A stretch of DNA of 5,892 nucleotides from Rubritepida sp. (GTDB lineage Bacteria; Pseudomonadota; Alphaproteobacteria; Acetobacterales; Acetobacteraceae), in the NCBI GenBank assembly GCA_028291485.1, contig JAQGHZ010000288.1:1-5892 (forward strand), in the 5' to 3' direction. How positions within the stretch are numbered: position 1 is the first letter of the stretch; each line of letters begins with the position of its first letter. The notes beneath the pieces are model-generated. The model was given only the letters and a program-made list of their open reading frames with translations, searched no databases and was not told the origin of the DNA. The position numbers and the translations under genes are program-made. This document shows, piece after piece, positions 1 through 4,946 of this stretch.

Positions 1-1
1 G

Positions 2-274
2 CCCCTCACCGTGTTCCGGCGGGTGACCTTGCCGGCGATGCGGTCGGGCATCATCGCGGCCTGCCTCTTCTCCTTCATCCAGAGCTTCGAGAACCTGGAG
101 CTGAGCCTGTTGCTGGTGGGACCGGGGCGAACGACCCTGCCGGTCGCGATGCTGAACTACCTGGAGTTCCGCGTGGACCCGACGCTCGCCGCCGTGGCCA
201 CGGTGCAGATCCTGCTCGTCGCCGTGCTCATGCTCGTCACGGACCGTTTCGTCTCCATCGCGAGGACCGTGTGA
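2..274 (+). CDS. ABC transporter permease, PotC-type (3' end only)
   Basis: This is the C-terminal part of an inner-membrane permease of the spermidine/putrescine (PotC) class; the reading frame is open through the left edge, so the GTG at 11 is an internal codon. The visible product begins inside the cytoplasmic EAA loop, the coupling helix that docks on the ATPase: its second half, VFRRVTLPAMRSG, is intact. Two hydrophobic stretches follow, one around IIAACLFSFIQSF and one around LAAVATVQILLVAVLMLV. Between them lies GPGRTTLPVAMLNYLEF, which matches the conserved GPG-x-TTLPV periplasmic segment of PotC-type permeases. The stop (272-274) overlaps the ATPase start by one base, so the two are clearly co-transcribed. 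It probably pairs with the PotB-type permease at 2491-3336 as the second half of the channel. The family call is firm; the substrate is unknown. Confidence 0.9.
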   Translation, partial: PLTVFRRVTLPAMRSGIIAACLFSFIQSFENLELSLLLVGPGRTTLPVAMLNYLEFRVDPTLAAVATVQILLVAVLMLVTDRFVSIARTV

Positions 275-1338
275 TGGGAAGCCTTGTCCTCGAGGCCCTG
301 GCGAAGCGCTACGGCACCTCCGTCGCCGTGGAGCGGGTGGATCTCGAGGTGCGGCAGGGGGAGATGGTCGCGCTGCTCGGCCCCTCCGGCTGCGGCAAGA
401 CGACGACGCTGCGCATGGTGGCGGGCTTCGTCGCGCCCAGCGCGGGCCGCGTGCTGATCGGCGGTGCCGACGTGACGCAGATGCCGCCGCATGCGCGCGA
501 CACCGGCATGGTGTTCCAGTCCTACGCGCTGTTCCCGCACATGACCGTGGCGGCCAACGTGGCCTTCGGGCTGGAGATGCGGCGCGTGGGCCGGGCGGAG
601 CGCGACACGCGCGTCCGCGAGGCCCTGCGCCTCGTCCGGCTGGACGGGCTGGAGGATCGGCTGCCCCGCCAGCTTTCGGGCGGCCAGCAGCAGCGCGTGG
701 CCCTGGCCCGCGCCCTGGTCGTCAACCCCGCCGTCTTCCTGCTGGACGAGCCGCTGAGCAACCTCGACGCCAAGCTGCGCGGGGAGGTGCGCATGGAGAT
801 CCGCGCCCTGCAGCAGCGGCTCGGCCTGACGACGCTGATCGTGACGCATGACCAGGAGGAGGCCCTGACCATGGCCGACCGGCTGGTGGTGATGGAGCGC
901 GGACGGGTGCGGCAGGTCGGCACGGCCGAGGAGCTCTACGAAAGCCCCGCCGACCCCTTCGTCGCCGGCTTCGTCGGGCAATGCAACCTGGTCGAGGGGG
1001 CGCTGGAAGGGACGGGAGTGTTCCGTGCCGCCTCCGGCGCGCTCCTGGCCTGCGCCGCCACGCCGCCGCCGCCAGGACGGCACGTCCTCGCGCTGCGGCC
1101 CGAGCGCATCGAGGTGACGCCCGCGGCCGATGGCCCCGCCCGGCTGCGAGCCGTCACCTATCTCGGCCCACTGACCGAATACCATCTCGACCTCGACGGC
1201 ACGCCGCTTCTGGCCATACGCCCGACGCCGACCGCCGGCGAGCCGTCGCGGCTGATGTCGGCGGGTGACGCGGTGACGCTTTCATGGGACGCTTCCGCCG
1301 CCCGGCTGCTGTCCGCTGCACAACCCGGCCAGACATGA
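274..1338 (+). CDS. ABC transporter ATP-binding protein, PotA/CysA-like
   Basis: This 354-residue cytoplasmic ATPase powers the importer. All nucleotide-binding motifs are present: Walker A GPSGCGKTT (residues 36-44), Q-loop VFQSYALFPH (Q82), signature LSGGQQQR (134-141), Walker B VFLLDEP with D158 and catalytic E159, D-loop SNLD (162-165) and H-loop H192 in VTHDQEEA. The C-terminal third, from about residue 237, is a TOBE regulatory/substrate-linked domain containing the usual LRPERI (274-279). Length and domain order are normal for PotA-like proteins. I chose ATG 274 because the purine-rich GAGGA (262-266) lies 7 bases upstream; GTG 271 is also in frame but only 4 bases from that site. It follows the PotC-type permease with a one-base overlap and ends 113 bp before the binding-protein gene. 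The substrate cannot be read from the ATPase. Confidence 0.95.
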   Translation: MGSLVLEALAKRYGTSVAVERVDLEVRQGEMVALLGPSGCGKTTTLRMVAGFVAPSAGRVLIGGADVTQMPPHARDTGMVFQSYALFPHMTVAANVAFGLEMRRVGRAERDTRVREALRLVRLDGLEDRLPRQLSGGQQQRVALARALVVNPAVFLLDEPLSNLDAKLRGEVRMEIRALQQRLGLTTLIVTHDQEEALTMADRLVVMERGRVRQVGTAEELYESPADPFVAGFVGQCNLVEGALEGTGVFRAASGALLACAATPPPPGRHVLALRPERIEVTPAADGPARLRAVTYLGPLTEYHLDLDGTPLLAIRPTPTAGEPSRLMSAGDAVTLSWDASAARLLSAAQPGQT

Positions 1339-1395
1339 GGCGTTCGCTTTCGCTCACCCATCATGGCCTAGCCTGTTATTCTACCACGTGATTCA

Positions 1396-1424
1396 GACCG
1401 AAGGCGCCTAACGCGCCTTCGGTC
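1396..1424 (+). terminator. Perfect 12-bp hairpin between ATPase and binding-protein genes; candidate terminator or mRNA-processing element
   Basis: Arm GACCGAAGGCGC (1396-1407) is exactly complementary to GCGCCTTCGGTC (1413-1424), with loop CTAAC (1408-1412). The stem is long and GC-rich, but no T-run follows it on either strand (CGTCACGCTC on +), so it is not a textbook intrinsic terminator. It sits 58 bp after the ATPase stop and 13 bp before the ribosome binding site of the binding-protein gene. By analogy with other ABC importer operons it could partially terminate upstream transcripts, or shield the 5' end of a more abundant binding-protein transcript. The inverted repeat is certain; its role is inferred. 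Confidence 0.45.
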
Positions 1425-1437
1425 GTCACGCTCTAGC

Positions 1438-1443
1438 GAGGAG
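1438..1443 (+). promoter_or_regulatory. Ribosome binding site of the substrate-binding protein gene
   Basis: GAGGAG lies 8 bases before ATG 1452, an ideal Shine-Dalgarno spacing. It fixes the start of the binding-protein gene and is stronger than the sites before the permease (2478-2482) and the CobW-like gene. This agrees with the usual need for excess periplasmic binding protein over membrane subunits. Confidence 0.75.
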
Positions 1444-1451
1444 CCTGAACC

Positions 1452-2486
1452 ATGAGCATCACCCGACGCGCGACCCTGGCGGGCGCCGCCATCGCCGCCG
1501 CTTCCGCAGGCCTCCCGAGGCCCGGCCTCGCCCAGGCCCGGCAGGTGGTGGTCGGAACCTGGGGCGGCGACTATGGCGAGCTGCTGCGGCAGAACATCGA
1601 CGTGCCGCTCCTCGCCCCGCAGGGCATCGAGGTCCTGCAGGACGTCGCGAATGCCGATCCGCGCAAGACGAAGATGCTGGCGGAGCGCCAGGCGCGGCGC
1701 GGCACGATGGACGTGTCCTGCCTCTCCGACACCGACATGAACATGATGTCCCAGCAGAACACGCTGGAGACACTGGACACGGGCCGGCTGTCACGGTGGT
1801 CGTCGGTCATGCCCGCGCTGCGCAAGCCCTATGCCGTCCCGCACATCTATTCGGCGCTGGTGCTGCTGTACAATCCGAACAAGGTGACGACGCCGCCCAC
1901 CGGCTTCAGCGACATGTGGGACCCGAAGTACCGCGGCCGCGTCGGCTTCTCGGACATCCTCTACTCCACCAACACCTTCGCCGCGGCGATGGCGGGCGGC
2001 GGATCCTTCAGCGACTACGGCCCGTCGCAGGCCAAGCTGATGGAGCTGCGGTCGCTGGACGCCAAGATCTACCCGTCCAACGAGGCGCTGGCGACGGCGC
2101 TGAAGGAGGAGGAGGTCTGGATGACGCCGATGTGGCTGGCCCGCGGCTACATGTGGCAGAAGGCCGGCATCCCGCTGCGCCATGTCGTGCCGCGCGAAGG
2201 CGTCTACGCCATCCTCTTCGAGGCGGCGATGACGCGCAACAGCCGCAGCAAGGACGCCGCCTACGCCTATCTCGACGCGATGCTGCGGGCCGAGGCGCAG
2301 GTCGCCTTCGCGGACCGCATGGGCTACCTGCCCACGGTGACGGATGCGCGCCTGCCGCCCGAGGTCGCGGCGGCGATCAGCCTGAGCGAGGCCGACCAGG
2401 CGCGGCTGCGCTCGCCCGACTACGACTACCTGATCCGCAGCCATTCCCAGATCCTCGATTTCTGGAACAGGCAGTTCAAGGGCTGA
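1452..2486 (+). CDS. ABC transporter periplasmic substrate-binding protein, PotD-like, Tat-exported
   Basis: This 344-residue extracellular solute-binding protein would capture the transported compound in the periplasm. The N-terminus has a twin-arginine motif (TRRATLAG, R5-R6), an alanine-rich hydrophobic core and a likely signal peptidase site after LAQA (residues 26-29), giving a mature protein of about 315 residues. Mature-region hallmarks of the spermidine/putrescine-binding family are GTWGGDYGE (35-43), YNPNKV (140-145), FSDMWDPKYRGRVGFSD (152-168) and the C-terminal KDAAYAYLDAML..AEAQVAFADRMGYLPTV segment (268-296). From memory of E. coli PotD, W228 aligns with ligand residue W229. The PotD W255/D257 pair falls in GVYAILFEAA (250-259), where neither residue is conserved, so a polyamine ligand is doubtful. 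It is preceded by a strong ribosome binding site and followed 4 bp later by the permease gene. The family is secure; the ligand is unknown. Confidence 0.93.
   Translation: MSITRRATLAGAAIAAASAGLPRPGLAQARQVVVGTWGGDYGELLRQNIDVPLLAPQGIEVLQDVANADPRKTKMLAERQARRGTMDVSCLSDTDMNMMSQQNTLETLDTGRLSRWSSVMPALRKPYAVPHIYSALVLLYNPNKVTTPPTGFSDMWDPKYRGRVGFSDILYSTNTFAAAMAGGGSFSDYGPSQAKLMELRSLDAKIYPSNEALATALKEEEVWMTPMWLARGYMWQKAGIPLRHVVPREGVYAILFEAAMTRNSRSKDAAYAYLDAMLRAEAQVAFADRMGYLPTVTDARLPPEVAAAISLSEADQARLRSPDYDYLIRSHSQILDFWNRQFKG
2478..2482 (+). promoter_or_regulatory. Weak ribosome binding site supporting a TTG start for the permease
   Basis: AAGGG inside the last codons of the binding-protein gene ends 8 bases before TTG 2491. 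In that frame the nearest upstream stop is TGA at 2431, and no ATG, GTG or TTG occurs between it and 2491. The next in-frame ATG (2548) would cut through the first membrane helix. TTG 2491 is therefore the only plausible common start. Confidence 0.5.
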
Positions 2487-2490
2487 CGTC

Positions 2491-3336
2491 TTGGCCGCGC
2501 TCGTCCTTCCCGCCGGGCTGCTCGTCGCGCTGCTGCTCGTCGCGCCGATGCTGCTACTGTTCCGCATCTCGCTCAACGAGTACAGCCCGACCGAGATGAT
2601 GCGGGAGGCGACGACCGCGGCGAACTACCTGCGCGCGGTGGGCGATCCCTACTACCGCTCGGTGCTGCTCACCACGCTGACCGTCGCGCTGGGCAGCACG
2701 CTGCTGACCCTCGGGCTCGGCTTCCCGACGGCCTACTGGCTCGCGCGCATGGAGAGCCGGTGGAAGAGCTTCGCGACCATCGTGGTGATGTTCCCGCTGC
2801 TCGTCGGCAACGTGGTTCGCGCGGCCGGCTGGCTGGCGCTGCTGGGCAATGGCGGCGCGATCAACGCCAGCCTCCTCGGCCTCGGGCTGATCTCGGCGCC
2901 CTTGCCGCTCATCTACAACACCGGCGCGGTGGTGGTGGGCATCGTGGCGGTGGTGCTGCCCTACATGGTCCTCACGCTCTCGGCCGTGATCGAGAGCATT
3001 CCGCGCAACGTGGAGGAGGCCGCCTCCAACCTGGGCGCGCCCTCCTGGACGGTGTTCCGCCGCGTCGTGCTGCCGCTGGCCCTGCCCGGCGTCGCGGCCG
3101 GTTCCGTGCTGGTCTTCGTGCTCTGCATGAACACCTATGCGTCAGCCGTGCTGCTCGGCGGGCCGCGCTTCAAGATGATGGCGCCCGCCGTCTACGACCA
3201 GTTCGTGCGGGGCAACAACTGGCCCTTCGGCGCGGCGCTGGCCTTCATCCTGCTGACCATCACCCTGGTGCTGACCGTCCTCGGCAGTGCCGCGCTCGGC
3301 CGGCGCTACCGCCGGCCGAAGGAGGAACTGTCATGA
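2491..3336 (+). CDS. ABC transporter permease, PotB-type
   Basis: This 281-residue inner-membrane permease forms one half of the transport channel. About six hydrophobic segments are visible, roughly at residues 4-26, 56-84, 94-117, 133-166, 196-222 and 245-269. The cytoplasmic EAA coupling loop is complete: EEAASNLGAPSWTVFRRVVLP (175-195), with the conserved EAA...G and LP. The segment MNTYASAVLLGGPRFKMMAP (213-232) is typical of the PotB branch, as opposed to the PotC branch seen at 2-274, so the two make a plausible heterodimer. The start is TTG, four bases after the binding-protein stop, and the N-terminus enters the first helix almost at once, with no charged cytoplasmic tail. The gene ends in an ATGA overlap with the amidohydrolase, which ties transport to that enzyme. 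Confidence is high for family and moderate for the exact start. Confidence 0.93.
   Translation: MAALVLPAGLLVALLLVAPMLLLFRISLNEYSPTEMMREATTAANYLRAVGDPYYRSVLLTTLTVALGSTLLTLGLGFPTAYWLARMESRWKSFATIVVMFPLLVGNVVRAAGWLALLGNGGAINASLLGLGLISAPLPLIYNTGAVVVGIVAVVLPYMVLTLSAVIESIPRNVEEAASNLGAPSWTVFRRVVLPLALPGVAAGSVLVFVLCMNTYASAVLLGGPRFKMMAPAVYDQFVRGNNWPFGAALAFILLTITLVLTVLGSAALGRRYRRPKEELS
3321..3327 (+). promoter_or_regulatory. Ribosome binding site of the amidohydrolase gene
   Basis: GGAGGAA, within the final codons of the permease gene, ends 5 bases before ATG 3333. It settles the start at 3333 rather than at the in-frame ATG 3405 (Met25). It also separates the real gene from the open frame that continues upstream through the permease gene to about 2760. 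Confidence 0.75.
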
Positions 3337-4946
3337 CGTCCGACGACATCGCGAGCGCACCCGGGGTCGGCCAGGAGATCACGGCGAAGAACACGAAGCT
3401 CGGCATGCCGCCGGTGCCGGCGGCGACCGGCCGCGACCGGGGCACGGGCCCGTATCGCCGCCTCGTGCTGCGCGGCGCCACCGTCATCGACGGAACCGGG
3501 GCGCCGCCCTGGGGGCCGGCCGACATCGTCGTCGAGGGCGACCGGATCGCCAGCATCACCCCGGTCGGCACGCCGCACCGGCCGATCAGCCCGTCCCGCC
3601 GCCCACCCGCCGGCGACCACGAGATCGACTGCCACGGCAAGTTCGTCACGCCCGGGCTGATCGACTGCCACACCCATATCGGCGTGGCCTATCACGCGCT
3701 GCACGGCGACGTCGCGCCGGCGGACTACGTCTACAAGCTCTGGCTCGCGCATGGCGTGACGACGGTGCGCGAGATGGGCTGCTTCAACGGCCTCGACTGG
3801 GTGGCTGAGCAACGCGAGGCCTCCGCCGCCAACCGCATCGCGGCGCCGCGCATCCTGGCGCATCCCTACTTCCCCGCCGTGAACGACATGCTGAAGACCA
3901 TTCACACGCCGGACGAGGCGCGGCAGTGGTTGCGCGAGGCCAAGGACAAGGGCGCGGACGGGGTCAAGTTCTTCGGCGCGCCGCCGGCCATCATGCGCGC
4001 GGCGCTGGAGGAGTGCGGCAATCTCGGCCTGCGCAGCGGCTGCCATCACGCGCAGCAGGCGGTGACGCGCATGAACGCGCTGACCACGGCGCGCTGGGGC
4101 CTGACCAGCGCCGAGCATTACTACGGCCTGCCGGAAGCGCTCTACGCGGACCGGGTCGTCCAGGACTACCCGCCGGACTACAGCTACAGCGACGAATATT
4201 TCCGCTTCTCCGCCGCGGGCCAGACCTTCCTGCAGGCCGCCGAGCCGGGCAGCGCGAAGTGGAACGAGGTGCTGGAGCACTTCCTCGAGCTCGACTTCAC
4301 CTTCGTGCCCACCTTCACGATCTACGACGCCAACCGCGACCTCATGCGCTTCCGCCGCGCCGACTGGCACGACGAGCACACCTGGCCCAGCATGTGGCGC
4401 TACTTCCAGCCCTCGCGCGGCGGGCATGGGGCCTATTGGTACCGCTGGTCCATCGGCAACGAGGTGGAGTGGAAGGCGCATTACCGCCTCTGGATGCAGT
4501 TCCTGAACGCCTACAAGAACCGCGGCGGGCGGGTCTGCACGGGCAGCGATTCCGGCTTCATCTTCCAGATCTTCGGCTTCGGCTACATCCGCGAGCTGGA
4601 GCTGCTGCAGGAGGCCGGCTTCAATCCGCTGGAGGTGCTGCGCTCCGCCACCATCCAGGGCGCGGAGCTGCTGGGCATCGACGGCGAGACGGGCAGCATC
4701 GAGGTCGGCAAGGTCGCGGACCTGCTGGTGCTGGACGAGAATCCGCTGGCCGACTTCAAGCTCCTCTACGGCACGGGCGCGCTGCGCCTGATCGAGGAGA
4801 CCAACAAGGGCGAGTGGCGCCGCGCCCTCAAGCACACCATCCGCGCCGGCCTGGTCTTCGATGCGGAGGAACTTCTGGCGGATGTCCGCGCGATGGTGGC
4901 GGCGCAGAAGGCGGTGGAACTCGAAAGCGGCACCGCCCACGCATGA
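3333..4946 (+). CDS. Metal-dependent amidohydrolase (imidazolonepropionase-like superfamily)
   Basis: This 537-residue hydrolase of the amidohydrolase superfamily has no signal peptide, so it acts in the cytoplasm on C-N or similar bonds. The N-terminal beta-sandwich half is recognised by LVLRGATVIDGTGAPPW (44-60) and DIVVEGDRIASI (64-75). The barrel opens with VTPGLIDCHTHIG, giving metal ligands H113 and H115. The other expected ligands are visible: K212 in GADGVKFFG (probable carbamylated lysine), H238/H239 in SGCHHAQ, H262 in SAEHYYG and D406 in CTGSDSG. The C-terminal half of the sandwich is GSIEVGKVADLLVLDENPL (454-472). At 537 residues it is longer than the usual 400-450. The surplus is an N-terminal tail of about 40 residues, a Pro/Arg-rich loop (80-95) and an aromatic-rich insertion (about 265-390) with seven Trp in residues 345-387. 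It overlaps the permease and CobW-like genes by ATGA at both ends. Its substrate is probably what the transporter imports; the exact reaction cannot be assigned. Confidence 0.9.
   Translation: MTSDDIASAPGVGQEITAKNTKLGMPPVPAATGRDRGTGPYRRLVLRGATVIDGTGAPPWGPADIVVEGDRIASITPVGTPHRPISPSRRPPAGDHEIDCHGKFVTPGLIDCHTHIGVAYHALHGDVAPADYVYKLWLAHGVTTVREMGCFNGLDWVAEQREASAANRIAAPRILAHPYFPAVNDMLKTIHTPDEARQWLREAKDKGADGVKFFGAPPAIMRAALEECGNLGLRSGCHHAQQAVTRMNALTTARWGLTSAEHYYGLPEALYADRVVQDYPPDYSYSDEYFRFSAAGQTFLQAAEPGSAKWNEVLEHFLELDFTFVPTFTIYDANRDLMRFRRADWHDEHTWPSMWRYFQPSRGGHGAYWYRWSIGNEVEWKAHYRLWMQFLNAYKNRGGRVCTGSDSGFIFQIFGFGYIRELELLQEAGFNPLEVLRSATIQGAELLGIDGETGSIEVGKVADLLVLDENPLADFKLLYGTGALRLIEETNKGEWRRALKHTIRAGLVFDAEELLADVRAMVAAQKAVELESGTAHA

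Noticed and set aside
157..1185. A long minus-strand open frame (342 codons) opposite the ATPase gene
   Set aside because: It spans the permease-ATPase junction, has no family signature and is antisense to an unmistakable ABC ATPase. It is a GC-rich shadow frame.
1374..1382. Possible extended -10 promoter element TG-T-TATTCT before the hairpin
   Set aside because: It matches only four of six positions, and no acceptable -35 lies at the right distance (1354-1359 reads TCACCC). It is too weak to annotate, although a promoter in this gap is plausible.
1396..1424. Reading the intergenic palindrome as a transcription-factor operator
   Set aside because: The arms are separated by only five bases and form a long GC-rich stem, which fits an RNA hairpin better than a typical operator. 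No regulator gene is in the window to support operator use.
1791..2576. Paired + and - strand open frames overlapping the binding-protein gene
   Set aside because: Both have biased compositions without domains, while the binding-protein frame has a signal peptide and family motifs.
2760..3332. Extension of the amidohydrolase frame upstream through the permease gene
   Set aside because: The extension lies wholly inside the permease gene and reads as Arg/Ala-rich nonsense. GGAGGAA before ATG 3333 marks the real start.
3306..4940. A long minus-strand open frame (544 codons) opposite the amidohydrolase gene
   Set aside because: Its product is a low-complexity Arg/Ala/His/Val-rich string with no recognisable motif. 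It arises from the codon bias of the GC-rich gene on the + strand, which has clear catalytic motifs.
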